Source: Bubalus kerabau (taxonomy: Eukaryota; Chordata; Mammalia; Artiodactyla; Bovidae). Taken from it: 64,000 nt of DNA. Location of the stretch: the NCBI RefSeq assembly GCF_029407905.1, contig NC_073643.1, positions 38,908,501-38,972,500 of the forward strand. Reading direction: 5' to 3'. Each line of letters begins with the position of its first letter. Position 1 is the stretch's first letter. Positions 22,906 through 33,849 of the stretch are shown here, piece after piece. The notes under the pieces were generated by a model. It had not been told where the DNA came from. It did no database searches and saw nothing but the letters and a program-made list of their open reading frames with translations. A program made the translations under genes and the position numbers.

Positions 22906-24269
22906 TTAATAAAACTAAAATGAATTTAAGACCATTATTAGATAAGTGTTTTGAAACTTGGTCATATCCCTTAGAGTAGTTAAGATTTCACAATTTCACG
23001 GCCAGAGGTATAAGTGTAAACTAACCAGGTCCGGGGCTGTCTTGATCTCTGTAAAGTGCTCCTAAGAGCAAAAACATTGCCGTTGTCCTGAGTAACCCAG
23101 GCCAGTTCATATCATCTTCAGGTTCAAGCATCTTCCTTAGATCCAAGTGAAATCCCTCTTTAGTTCATTGAAAATCCATTCCTCCTTATTTTACATCTAT
23201 GGGGATGGAGATAAAAAATTGTTCATTATGACTGTCCTCATTAAAGCCCTTCATCTCAGAGGCCACAGCCCTTGTCATCACTTACCCTTCTCTTCTGCGA
23301 GATAACCAGCCATGATTCGATTACCCTTTCCCCATAATCCTCTAACAAGATTTTGACTAATGCTGGTGGAATGGAAAGATGATTTGATTTTTCTCGCGTG
23401 TGTGAAGCGGTCTCTTTGTCATAACCTGCCAGTGTCCTCTTGGTGCTTCTGCAGGGGAGTTTTCTTCTGCTCTGTGCGAGCACTTTTCCCTTAGATCCGT
23501 ACCCTTGCCCCATCTGCAACACCCTCTCTACCAGCTAAAATTTGACCATGACACTTTTAGCACTCTTTTCATTTAGGACTTCTGGATTTTGTGTCATGCT
23601 TATTAGTAAGACCTTTCCCCTATAACCTTGGTTTTTCACCCCCCCCCCGCCCCCTCAATTTTTTTTTTTTTTGACCTTCATGATTCAGATCACATTCTTC
23701 TTGATTCCTGATGACTTCAGCCTCAATCAACCTTGGCTTCTTTGTCTCTCTTCTTGTATACTATATGCAATTATGGTCATTTGTGTAAAAATAATACTGT
23801 GCTATCTCAGTAGAAGGTGCTGAAGGTCTCATATGTGTTGCCAGTTCTCCCCTCCCCCACCCCCAAGAAGTTCGCTGTCATGAACCTGCGGTTTCACTCT
23901 GTTGTGTCAAAACAGGATGAGCTTCATCCCTATTTACCAGGCCTCTAAATTTCCAAAATAGTTGTTGCCTCACCTTGTCCAATTCCTAATGGCATATTTT
24001 CCAAAAATCCGGAATAGAATAATATTGTCCAGGATGAAAATAATTGTCACAAGGAATTATCGATCCCTGTTTTGTGATTTCAGCCATCTTATGCAAGGGT
24101 AATGCACAGCCCTCCAGCTCCCCACCTCTGAGCTGCACTCACAGAGCACATCCTGTCAAAGGGACATTAGCCACGTAATTTTGCACCACCACCCTCTCCT
24201 GACTGCAATTAGGCCTTCAGGAACTCTGCAGTCGCCTATCATAACATGCATCACACTCTAATTGCTTGC
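22906..24269. other. Unique non-coding sequence with a C10/T14 tract
   Basis: Homopolymer runs of C (23639-23648, then a G and five more Cs) and T (23659-23672) stand out. Otherwise no exon or repeat is recognised. Confidence 0.4.
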
Positions 24270-24418
24270 TTAATTGTCTTCCCCTCTGACTTCTTGGCTT
24301 TTTAAAGGCAGAGCCCATGTCTTTCTTGGTCACCATGATGTCCCTAAGGCCTAGCACACGGACTGACAAACAGGAGCTCATTTAATAAGTGGATGGTTCC
24401 ATGAATGAATGGATGAAG
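24270..24418 (+). mobile_element. L2 LINE 3' end
   Basis: Forward L2 3' end: 'ggcagagcccatgtctttc', 'ctaaggcctagcacac', 'ttccatgaatgaatggatga'. Confidence 0.6.
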
Positions 24419-24727
24419 AACCCAATGCTTGCCAGAAACACAGTTGTCTCTCTCTGTTGTGTAGATTCAGAGGAAGGAGACCCCTGGGGCTTCTTGGTCA
24501 TTTTCCCTGCTTTCTTCCCAGTTTCATAGCAATTGAAAAGTATCTGTGTTGCTTCATGGAGGAAGACTGTGTCAGCAGCTCACTTAGGTGAAACTTTTGA
24601 GTGGTGCCCTAGGAATGGGGAAGATTTGGCTGTTTTCTGTTTACCCACTTTCTCCTGCCTTTTGAAGTTTGGTCATTAACTAGTAGTGCCAAAATGAATA
24701 GTAACTGAAGGGTCATCACTTCCACGA

Positions 24728-25185
24728 CCAACAGCTAACATTTATTGAATGTTTGCTGGGTGCTAGGTCCAGTGCTAAGGACTTCACACTGAGGATTATT
24801 TGCTCGTCAAAACAGTTCTGCAAGCATAAGCCCCTCTTGTTTTAGGTAAGAACATAAGGTCCCCAATCAGACAGCAAATGTTAGAGCCAAGGTCTGACCA
24901 CAGGCACTCCATTCCAGACCCCTTGTCACACCCTCCCCTCTTATGAAATGGATGGTCACATGCCAGATTTATTCCAGGTGAAAATCAATCACTTCTCATG
25001 CTTTCTGCTCTGCATTCCTCTTCATTGCTTCCCTGTCCATCACTTGTGAATTGCTTCTCGTGATTCTCCTATGATCTTGACAATAATAAGTACATCAGAG
25101 AGGCTCATCTTCAGATGAAGAAACTGGGGCACAGAAAGCTGAAGCTACTTGCCCATGATCACACTGGAGTAGGGTGTCACTGCTT
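24728..25185 (-). mobile_element. Two MIR SINE remnants
   Basis: A reversed MIR spans about 24728-24925 ('aacatttattgaatgtttgc', 'agccaaggtctgaccac'). A second fragment lies at about 25070-25185 ('cagatgaagaaactggggca', 'acttgcccatgatcacac'). Confidence 0.6.
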
Positions 25186-25855
25186 CCACTTGGCCATTGG
25201 TGGCCCCAAGCTGGTCTATTTGATCCTCTCAAAGGATATTGAGAAGCAAATGCTTCCCCACATCCTCTGAGTTCTGTGTGATGGAGACCTGAAGCAGAGT
25301 CTGACTCATTGGCTTGTATTCAGTTTCTATTAGTAAAAAGTTTTTCCAGGTCCCACAATTTTCACCATGAAAGGTCTTCTGTGAAGCAGAGAGAAGCAAT
25401 TTGAAAGAAGTTATTAAGCATTATTAATACAATTATGTATAACAAAAGACACAATTTAACTTCCTCATACCCGACAAAGAGATTCATTTGAAGCTTCAGG
25501 AACTCAGCTGGAAGGGCAGAGCTCATGGGGGTGGGTTCTCCAGGCAGGGGCCTGGAGAGTGTGGGCAAGGAGCTGTGCTGGCTGCTTTGTCCTTAGGGAC
25601 GCTTCTGCATGATGGAATACACCTCTCCCCAGCCCCTCCCTCACCTCCACCTGAGGACCCCACAGTGCATCCCATTGCAGGTACAGAGTCCAGCATACTG
25701 CCTAGACAGCACTGAAAGAACAATTGATTTTAAACAATAAAAGAGGACTAGGGATACTCGGAGAAGAGATACAATGGCCAGCCCAGTGGAAGGAAAAGCT
25801 TAGTGCTTTTTTTTTTTTTTTAACTTTACCCAAAATATCAGAAATAACTGTTACT
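25186..25855. other. Unique non-coding sequence
   Basis: No exon or repeat that I can support. A poly-T tract lies at about 25808-25821. Confidence 0.35.
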
Positions 25856-25990
25856 TACTGTTGTGCTTGGTCACTCAGTCATGTCCATCTCCTTGCAACC
25901 CCATGGACTAGAACCTGCCAGGCTTCTCTGTCCATGGGCTTTTTCAGGCAAGAATACTGAAGTGAGTTGCCATTTCCTTCTCCATATTTA

Positions 25991-26615
25991 GACTTCCCTG
26001 GTCACTCAGCTGGTAAAGAATCCACCTGCAATGCAGGAGACCCGGGTTAGATTCCTGGGTTGGGAAATCCCCTGGAGAAGGGAACAGCTACCCACTCATG
26101 TAGTCTTTTTTTTTTTTTAATTTTATTTTATTTTTAAACTTTACATAATTGTATTAGTTTTGCCAAATATCAAAATGAATCCGCCACAGGTATACATGTA
26201 TTATTCCCCACCCTGAACCCTCCTCCCTCCTCCCTCCCCATACCATCCCTCTGGGTCGTCCCAGTGCACTAGCCCCAAGCATCCAGTATCGTGCATCGAA
26301 CCTGGACTGGCAACTTGTTTCATACATGATATTTTACATGTTTCAATGCCATTCTCCCAAATCTTCCCACCCTCTCCCTCTCCCACAGAGTCCATAAGAC
26401 TGTTCTATACATCAGTGTCTCTTTTGCTGTCTCGTACACAGGGTTATTGTTACCATCTTTCTAAATTCCATATATATGCGTTAGTATACTGTATTGGTGT
26501 TTTTCTTTCTGGCTCATGTAGTCTTCCCTGGAGAATTCCATGGACAAAGGAGCCTGGCAGGCTACAGTCCATGGGGTCACAAAGAGTCGGACACGACTGA
26601 GAGACTTTCACTTTA
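25991..26615 (+). mobile_element. Middle ruminant SINE of the nest
   Basis: A forward BovA/Bov-tA-type SINE begins at 'gacttccctggtcactcag' and resumes after the L1 at 26526 ('ggacaaaggagcctggcagg' to 'cggacacgactgagagac'). A perfect 14-bp duplication, cttctccatattta, lies at 25977-25990 and 26616-26629. Confidence 0.9.
26108..26512 (-). mobile_element. Young bovine-type L1 3' end, innermost insertion
   Basis: Poly-T, then the reversed L1_BT 3' end ('aactttacataattgtatta', 'tccgccacaggtatacatg', 'acctggactggcaacttgt'). The perfect 13-bp duplication ctcatgtagtctt lies at 26095-26107 and 26513-26525, inside the middle SINE. Confidence 0.92.
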
Positions 26616-26764
26616 CTTCTCCATATTTACTGTTGCTGGTAATGGTGTTAGTCCTCGCCACATTTCCACTCAGTATTTTTACTTTATTGAATTACAGCAA
26701 ACATGTACCTATACCCATACATACACTATACACATACATACTATAAAGTTTTAAAAAACATATT

Positions 26765-26905
26765 CATGGCACAGAGTAGGTACTCAGAAAATATTTATTG
26801 AATAAAAGGATGGTACAGATGAAGAAACTGTAGACCCTAAGTGTGGAAGCAAAGTCTAGCAGGAAGCAAAGTCAGGATTTAAACCCAGGGCTATCCAATA
26901 CTATA
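26765..26905. mobile_element. L2 and MIR remnants
   Basis: 'ggcacagagtaggtactcag' and 'aaaatatttattgaataaa' are an L2-type 3' end in forward orientation. 'acagatgaagaaactgtag' and 'caggatttaaacccagggc' are a reversed MIR. Confidence 0.55.
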
Positions 26906-27640
26906 AAATTCTTTCTTCCTGACTGTTTGGATAGGCCTCTTTGTTGGTACAGAAAGATGGAGATTGAAGACCCAAAGGTCTTTAACAGAGCTGTAGACTG
27001 AAGTCCAGGAAATGTGTATTCTGGCCCATCCTTGCTGGAATCCCTCTGTGGCCCTGGAAAAGCTGCTTCTCCATCCAGAACCTCACTTTTCTAATGTGAA
27101 AAGTGGAGAGATGAAAGTTGTGCTTTCTAAGGTTCCAGCGGCCCTCAGAAGCGTCTGGGAAGCGTTCTGGTTTGTCATCTCTCACACTTACTTGGCACTG
27201 GGGTCAGGCTTGACGGAGTGGCCAGTCCAACAGCCACAGGCACTTGAGGAAAGCAATCATTTGTGTTTTATCTCAAGGTTCACAAACATTCAAGGATGAC
27301 ATAGCCCCAAGCCAGAAAATTCCCTGAAATGAAAGTTGGAGAGAGAAAAGAAAGAAAAAGAAAGTAGAGACAGTTGGGGTTGGGGGAGAGCTCTGATTGC
27401 ACCCTGCGTTGATGCAGCACATAATCTGAAACAGGCGCTCAGATTCGTAACTGTGCCCAGATCTGATCCCTGGCACATAAGAGCACAGCCTTTAAAAAAC
27501 AACAACAAAAAAAGGTGTGCATTTTTAAGCCTCTCTTCTCCTATGTGATATTTTTGTACCCCTTTGGAGGTTGTGTTGCTGGGGCGTTTGCATCCAGCAA
27601 AGGCTTTCTTCGTCCTTCCTAGCTTGGGGATTATTGATTT
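26906..27640. other. Unique sequence upstream of the promoter candidate
   Basis: No repeat recognised. A purine-rich run lies at about 27340-27370. Confidence 0.35.
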
Positions 27641-27744
27641 GGAAGGCGAGGCTAATTTACATGTAAATAAATCTCAGCGCTGGGCAGAGGGGACGGGACA
27701 TCCAGATGCCGTGACTGACTTGCTGACGTCACGGCTTCATTAGC
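27641..27744 (+). promoter_or_regulatory. Candidate CpG-rich promoter with full CRE
   Basis: The segment opens a CpG-rich block: I count 26 CpG in 27661-28140, far above the rest of the window. It holds a 14-bp palindrome ATTTACATGTAAAT at 27655-27668 and a full cAMP response element TGACGTCA at 27724-27731. An octamer-like ATTAGCAT lies at 27739-27746. No good TATA box is seen. On the + strand it would drive transcription toward the PRICKLE2 exon 25 kb downstream. Promoter activity and the link to PRICKLE2 are inference. Confidence 0.45.
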
Positions 27745-27909
27745 ATGCGGAGGATGCGAGCACTGCAACAGCGACTTCGGCACCACCAGCAGCTCCGCCG
27801 ACAGTTATTACTATTTCTCGGCGGAGCTGCACAGTTCCTGGTTCTGTGTCTTGAGCTCCGCGACCAGCTGACCGGTTACCCCCAGGTCTGGCTCAGGATC
27901 AGCTGGTGA
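27745..27909 (+). other. Candidate 54-codon upstream reading frame
   Basis: ATG at 27745 has A at -3, a fair initiation context; a second in-frame ATG follows at 27754. The predicted peptide is rich in Arg, Leu and Gln at the start (MRRMRALQQRLRHH) and becomes hydrophobic in the middle (LLLFLGG). It stops at 27907-27909. I know no family for it. If the exon is real, it could act as a regulatory uORF. Coding status is unproven. Confidence 0.2.
27789..27830 (+). repeat. Perfect 13-bp inverted repeat (hairpin)
   Basis: Arms gcagctccgccga (27789-27801) and tcggcggagctgc (27818-27830) are exact reverse complements with a 16-base AT-rich loop. In RNA this would be a stable GC-rich stem-loop, lying inside the candidate uORF and 5' UTR. 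Confidence 0.85.
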
Positions 27910-28305
27910 CGCTGAAGCTGGGGTCTGTGACTTCCTGCAGATTGTCGTGAAGAAGGGGTGTTCATATGAACCTGGGGTTCTCGGGAAGGCGAACGGATCC
28001 GAAGGGAGAGAAGAAGTCACACTTTTTCCCCTGCCTGGTGGATCCCAGGAGGGTCTGAACCCAGCAGTGCTGTTTCTGTGAGCGAAGGAAGAGCAGCGCG
28101 GGCTCCGCTCCTGCTGCTGCTGGCCTCAGGAAGGGTCCTGATTTGGAGGAGGGTTTCCAGAAAAAGATGCTTTGGCTGCCTGCCGTCCTGCTTGCCTTCT
28201 TAGGAGCCAGACCCAGGGGAAAAGTGAATTGGGGCAATTGACAAGCTCAGAGGGTCTGGCGGAAGCTTCTATCCAGACTGGGAATTTAACTCTCCCTTGA
28301 GGTAG

Positions 28306-29804
28306 GTAAGAAATTTGTTGGAATTCACGAATTGAACAACATTGTATTTTCTAGGAAGGATGACAAGGCTAGATCTAGAGGCTTTGCATGGGGGGTGGTC
28401 AGGACATCGGAACTCTGTTATCTTGGTGGCGAGGCTGTTTTCTGTGGTCCTCTGGCACCTCTGCCCTTATCATGCTTATTGGAACACTCAATTGCACAGT
28501 GACATTTCACAGTTCTAGGGAGTCCTGAAGAATCACTTAAGTCTTAGTGCTTTAGAGGCAGCTTTTCTGTAAAAGAAGTGCAGCTGTCCTTAAAAAATAA
28601 TAATAATACTAAAAGGGGAGAGGGTTTAAAAACCAAGCACACACCTGGCTGTGTGCTTGCGTTTTGGCTCAGGATGTCAGAAACCATTAGAGGCTCTGGG
28701 AAACGAAGACTTAAGTGAGACTTCCAGGCGAAGAAATGGCGCTGGAATTATTTAGGTTTAATTTTAGCTAGTGCTTTCAGATTAGAAATGGTGACAGAGC
28801 TCCAGAATATGACCGCACAGCCGGGCTGAAACACATGACTCAGTGTGTTCTCTACATTGGGTTTCAGAGTGGAGTGTTCACAGTGAGCTCTCCTCAGCTC
28901 TCGGTTTCCCCAAAGCCAATCACAGCATCCCTCATCTGCCATGAAGGTCTTGGTGATGAAAGGCAGATTTTTAATCCTATTTTTGTTGTTGTTGTTGTTA
29001 TGTCGTCTTAGAATATGCTGAGGTCTGATGGGGCTTTTATGAGCCATAAATAATCAGGGCTGGGCCGGATCACAGGGGGATAAGTGGTCTGTACCAGCTG
29101 TGATGCCATCCGCTGGTCCAGGCGTGGCTCTTGTATAACTTCCCCATGTATGCGATTTCCCCGGAGAGTTCTGCTTCTAGTCAGCGCATCCATGGCCAGT
29201 CGGGGGAGGGCTCCAGTGTGCTGTGACTCTGTAGACAAGGCCTGTCTTGTACCAGAGCTGCAGCTTGCAAGGCTGCAATTTGCTTTGCTTGAATATCTCT
29301 TCCCAGAGAGTGTTTTAAACCGTCTCAGGGAGACTTAAACTAAATGAAGCAGCCTGGCCTCCTTGCTGGAGGCTGAATTGGCTACTCTAATCCCGTTTTC
29401 CAGAAGGCTTCCTGGCTGCTGATGGCTTTCACAGATGGGTCAGGATGAGTGTCCCTTTGGGCCCCAGAGCAAGTCACAACTTTTAACAGAATTACTGTAT
29501 TTTGGAAATTTGAATTTTAATGCCTCCTTGAGTGCTTGTAAAGGTTTTGACTTTCTGTCAAACGTTCTTTCCCCTTGGAAATTCTTTCTCTCTTTTTTTT
29601 TAATGTGAAAATTAAAACATGTTGGCTCCATCAGACATTACAGCCTGTAAACAATCGTGGGGCCGCCAGAAATGGTAAAATAGCATTGTTTGAAATGGCA
29701 GGTTTGTAAAGGTTCACCATGCAATGTGGGGGGGTGGGCAGAGAAATATTGGAAGGAAGGTGCATTCATGGAAGCTTGAGGAATGAACAGGGAATTTCAC
29801 AGTT
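28306..29804. other. Unique intronic sequence
   Basis: No transposon recognised in about 1.5 kb. (ATA)n and (GTT)n short runs lie near 28597 and 28983. The part 29060-29230 is relatively CpG-rich and might be a conserved non-coding element. No exon can be supported. Confidence 0.35.
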
Positions 29805-30020
29805 AGGCAGTAGGGTATGATATTTATCATCAAGGACTCAGACTCTGGATTCAGAAAGAGGTGAAAATACTTGAGCTACCTTTCTGAATATTGTTTCCTG
29901 CTCGTGTAATGAGAAGAGCAATAGAACCAACAGGCAGGTGTAAGGATGAGGTGACATAGGAAAGCACCTAGCACAGTGCTAGCTACATAGTAAATGTCCA
30001 GTGAAAGTTAGCTATTCCTG
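29805..30020 (+). mobile_element. MIR SINE
   Basis: Forward MIR: 'aaggactcagactctggat', 'aaagcacctagcacagtgc', 'tagctacatagtaaatgtcc'. Confidence 0.7.
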
Positions 30021-31244
30021 TTGTTACTGTTGTCATCGTTAGCTTTTTATCATCATTTTAATAAGTGTAGTTGCTAAAAAAAAAAAAAAAAGACAACCCA
30101 TTGAAAAGACAGTATGCTCACATCCATTTGCATGCAGAGAGGTTCAGCCAGCAGCAAAGGTGCGGTCTTCAATCACTGTAATGTCCCAAACCATTCCCAC
30201 TCAAAGCCACTTCCCACCCTACTGACTGAGTTGACATAATAAAGTGTATTGTCTGTCTGCTGTATTTTGCAGAGCTAGAAGTGACCTGATGCTATGATGA
30301 AAATCATCTCATCTCCTGGGGCTCAGGCACCTTTAAAGAAGTTCTCTTGTTTGACTGCCGACATGTCTCATGTAGACCATTACAGTATCCAAATTAGAAT
30401 CTATGCACTTCTGGATTTCTGTGCATATTTGTCTTCTGATCCAACATTGCATGTGTAGGAGGCCTGCCTTTTCTTTCTTCTTTCTGTGCAATGCAGAAAC
30501 GAAGCATCAAAGGGAGGCCTTTGAATACATTCTTCACCTGATCAATGGCTCCTTGGAAGTTCCATGGCTTCATTTATGCCATCATATTGGTGACGTTAGC
30601 TTATGCGTCAGCTGTTAAGGGAAAAAAATGGTACTCCCTACCCTACCTTCCTGTGACCCAGGCATCTGCCCTTGACTTGTGTCGATATACACCATCCATC
30701 TTTCCTAGATTTTTGCCCTTCCTCTGTCCTGCTGGTGAGCATACTTCAGTCATGCAGCTTGATAACTGTTTCTCCCTATTCTTTCAGCATCTTTCTTTTA
30801 AACGTAGATGAACTGGAACTCCAACGCAGAGGTCTGAAGGACAACTTACAAGTGACTCCTTTACAGTCAGAGAAGTCTGGCTTGAAGTTCTTTCTGCAGA
30901 AACTCAGACTGGGGTTAGTCACTCCAGGCTGTAATAAAGTTGTGTCTTGCATAGAAAATCATAGTTCTCCCTTAATGATGGCCTCCCTCCATTGCCTCCT
31001 GATTGTATGTGTGATCTTAGGAGAGTAGCTTGAGCTTTCTGAACTTTGATTTCCTCATATAAAACTTAGGCATAAATTTCCCTGACTCAGTGGGACTCAT
31101 GGGCTTGCTGGGGAATGGGGGCAGCACTGCCTTGGCCCAGTTCCTGGCTCCTATGAGGTACTCAGCTTGCTTTCCTTCTGGGGCTGATGACTTTGACATT
31201 TCCCATTGAATCCGAACCTGTGAACCCCAGGGAGCAGTAGTTTT
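30021..31244. other. Unique intronic sequence with an A tract
   Basis: A poly-A run lies at about 30076-30091. Open frames near 30400-31030 reach 118 codons but show no domain, and the reading looks like chance. Weak MIR-like words occur near 31000-31070. Confidence 0.35.
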
Positions 31245-31345
31245 CGTACTCATTTGACAGAGGAGATGGAAGGCCAGAGAGGGAACATCGCTTACCCTCA
31301 GTGACACAGCTGGTGGCAAGCCCTGGTACCCAGTCTAGTGTTGCT
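31245..31345 (-). mobile_element. MIR SINE fragment
   Basis: Reversed MIR core: 'catttgacagaggagatgg', 'cagtgacacagctggtggc'. Confidence 0.6.
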
Positions 31346-32322
31346 TCTGCTACACGTGGGTTGCAAAGGCGCTGAGTCTGAGCAGGGCTTTTTTCCTCCC
31401 TTACGTACTGCTGGTCTTGAATTAGCAGGAACCTCTCTCTTTAGAAGCCGGAAACATGATCTTCTCTCTTCTCTGTTGTTTTCCAACACCCAAGAGTGAA
31501 AATGCTCCGTCCATCAGACAGTAATGCTAGGTGACATTTGGGTAAGGGCTTTTCTTTTGTGCTTGAAGACCTACTAAAACCCTTCTCTATTCATACCCTC
31601 CTTGATTGTCATGCTTATAATGGGTCATTGCTGGTGACCATGAACTATTGCCAGTTAAGAAGCTGGAGGTCTAGGCATTGGCAAAATCTGTTTCCCTCAT
31701 TTATGCTCTTGGCTGACATTTGCCACTTTGCTCTTTTCCCCATCTGAAAAGATTGTTCATGAAATGTTCTCATTCTTGTACATTGTCCATGTGTTTGTGT
31801 AGGATGTGTGTGGGGTCGTGGTGGTGGGGGTGGGGGTGGTTTGGGTGTATTTGAATGAAGCAGGGGAGAAAATGCTGGATAAGATGACATTGAGATTCCA
31901 GCATCATGAGTCTCCAAGCGTCTCCACTGGGGACCTGGCTAGTTGATTTTGGAGACTTGGCTTGCTTGTTTCTTTGGCACGCTGTTTGAGCAGTTCTTTG
32001 TTCAGAGTCTGAAATCCAGAAGCAGTCTTCTTCCATTATTTCCCTGGGGACAAGGCAGAGGGAGAAAGAAGGTGGAAGGAAAGAAAAAAGGCAGGTTGTG
32101 GGGGTAGGGGGGTGCTGCTGTTTGTGAAGACAGAGATTAGAGAGATTGGATGGAGTCAGGAGGAAGGGAGAGCAGGAAGCAGCTGGGAGAATATCAGAGC
32201 AGTCTCCAAACCACCATGAACGTGCTAAGCCGAAGTTCCCTTTGGGTGACGTCACAGCCCAGAAGACAAGCACCTGTGTTCCACTTCAGCTAGAAATGCC
32301 TGTCCCCATCTGTCCTACAGGA
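31346..32322. other. Unique sequence with a G-rich tract and a CRE
   Basis: A G-rich tract lies at 31811-31845 (runs of 4, 5, 5 and 3 G). A full palindromic CRE, TGACGTCA, is at 32247-32254. Open frames here are chance. Confidence 0.4.
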
Positions 32323-32531
32323 TCCATGCTCAGTCTCTCTGTCGTGTCCGACACTTTGGACTGTACTTCATCAGGCTCCTCTGTCCATGGGATTTTTTAG
32401 GCAAGAAAACTGGAGTGGGTTGCCATTTCCTCCTCCAGGGGATCTTCCCCACCCAGGGCTTGAAGCCGAATCTGCTGCATTTCCTGCCTTGCAGCTGGAT
32501 TCTTTCCCACTGAGCCATGGGGGAAGCCCAC
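32323..32531 (-). mobile_element. Ruminant BovA/Bov-tA-type SINE
   Basis: Reversed SINE: 'ctgtcgtgtccgacact' tail at the left, 'actggagtgggttgccattt' core and 'ccatgggggaagcccac' head at the right. Confidence 0.88.
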
Positions 32532-33499
32532 AGAATCCGTAATGCAACCATTTGCCATGTTAGATTCTAAAACCCTATATGGGGCTCAGTACAGCAAGTG
32601 TTTTCCACCAGAGCACCATGGCCTATTTTTAAAAGTGCATTTATTCAAGAGAGCACATTTTTTAGTACAGTACGAGCCAGCCAGCCTCCTTGGTGGGTGT
32701 GTAGCCTGTACTTCAGCACATATTTGGTTGTAAAGTCCATCAGGATCAAGTCAGTTGAACTGAAGACTCAAGTTTCATGAGAGCTGACATGGAAGAGAAT
32801 ACAAAACACTGCCCGGAGCACAGAATCCAGAAGCATCACTGGTTGGAAGTGGAGACCTCAGGGGAGTCAGGACTGTTGGCCTTGTTGGAGAAAGCGTAAC
32901 CAGAGTCTTGGCCACTCAGGACAGTGGGATGACCTCTAGGAAGAATGGATAGTGGTGATTTCTGAGGACCCCTGTTCTTCCTGGTTCTGGCATTCGTGTA
33001 TAAACCATCTTGGGGCACTGGAGGGAACCTGGGATGGGAGGCAGAGATGGAACCAAGGTGGGGCACCTTTTACAGTCAGCTCTGTGCCTGTCTCACAGTA
33101 GATGGGGACTTGAGTTGTCTCCATTTGTCTTGCACTGGGAGCACCATTGACTTCAGCTCCCCCACCCCTTCTTGGTTTTTAAATATCAAACCTTACAAAT
33201 AGGATCCAGCCCCATCCAGGGTTAAAATTAACTGGGACAAGAATTCTTAGCATTTCATTTCAACTGGGCAGGATGCCATTTTTCCAGCTCTTTTCTTGGC
33301 ATCCATTCATCAGTTTTGAGTCCTCAGAGATTCTTGTTCATGTAAGTTCCAGGACTCAACTGAGAAACAGCTGTATTTTCTGTGGTCACCGGGTCAGATA
33401 TTTTTCAGGGTAGCTGTTAGTATATATGTCAATGTATGTTATGGGTGTCTACGTGTCTGAAATAGTTTTGTGCTTGTGTGAATGTATGGCAAAGGTAGT
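32532..33499. other. Unique intronic sequence
   Basis: No exon, RNA or repeat recognised. Confidence 0.35.
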
Positions 33500-33720
33500 A
33501 GGTATCATAGGTTGAACACTTACAATATTCTAGTTGATGTGAAGGATGGTTTCCATACCTTGTTAATCCTTGCAGCAGTTACACAGCTAGATATTATTAG
33601 CTCCATTTAGTAAGAGAGAAACCAAGGCTCCAAAAAGTTAAATAACTTGCCCTACTTTATGCAGAGAAGAAAGAATAAAGCTGGAATTCAAACCCAGGAT
33701 GGTCATCGTCCAAAGCCTGA
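33500..33720 (-). mobile_element. MIR SINE
   Basis: Reversed MIR: 'tgttaatccttgcagcagtt', 'aagttaaataacttgccc', 'tggaattcaaacccagga'. Confidence 0.7.
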
Positions 33721-33849
33721 ATGAGGCCCACCATTCTGGGTCTCCTTACACTTTTTACTATAAAGTATTATGGATGTTTTTTCTTTGCCTTTTAAATCTT
33801 GTATCTGTGGAACCCTAACATGAGAAATACCTCATTATGTAGCCATTGA

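Larger units (their letters stand above)
25864..26626 (-). mobile_element. Outer ruminant SINE of a three-level nest
   Basis: A reversed BovA-type SINE body runs to 25990. Its continuation was displaced by later insertions. The duplicated target ttactgttg lies at 25855-25863 and 26627-26635, which defines the outermost insertion. Confidence 0.75.
27732..28305 (+). other. Candidate alternative first exon (5' UTR)
   Basis: A strong donor, TAG|GTAAGA, follows base 28305; an overlapping alternative GAG|GTAGGT follows 28301. No open frame runs through to the donor from an ATG, so the exon would be untranslated apart from a 54-codon upstream frame. The transcription start is unknown; the left limit given is simply the base after the CRE. 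If spliced to 53490 it would make a PRICKLE2 mRNA starting at the ATG at 53530. An unrelated non-coding transcript or an enhancer is also possible. Confidence 0.35.

Noticed and set aside
31640..31666. Possible upstream PRICKLE2 exon end reading ...Ser-Trp-Arg at a GT
   Set aside because: The preceding residues lack the Cys and Gly-Phe-x-x-His pattern expected from PRICKLE3 and testin, and no acceptor stands before it.
31811..31845. G-quadruplex candidate
   Set aside because: Only three tracts are tightly spaced; the fourth needs a 10-base loop, so it does not meet the usual motif. Left as a G-rich tract.
31770..32273. 167-codon open frame on the - strand, the longest outside transposons
   Set aside because: Its His/Pro-rich end comes from the G-rich tract read backwards. 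No family resemblance and no exon signals.
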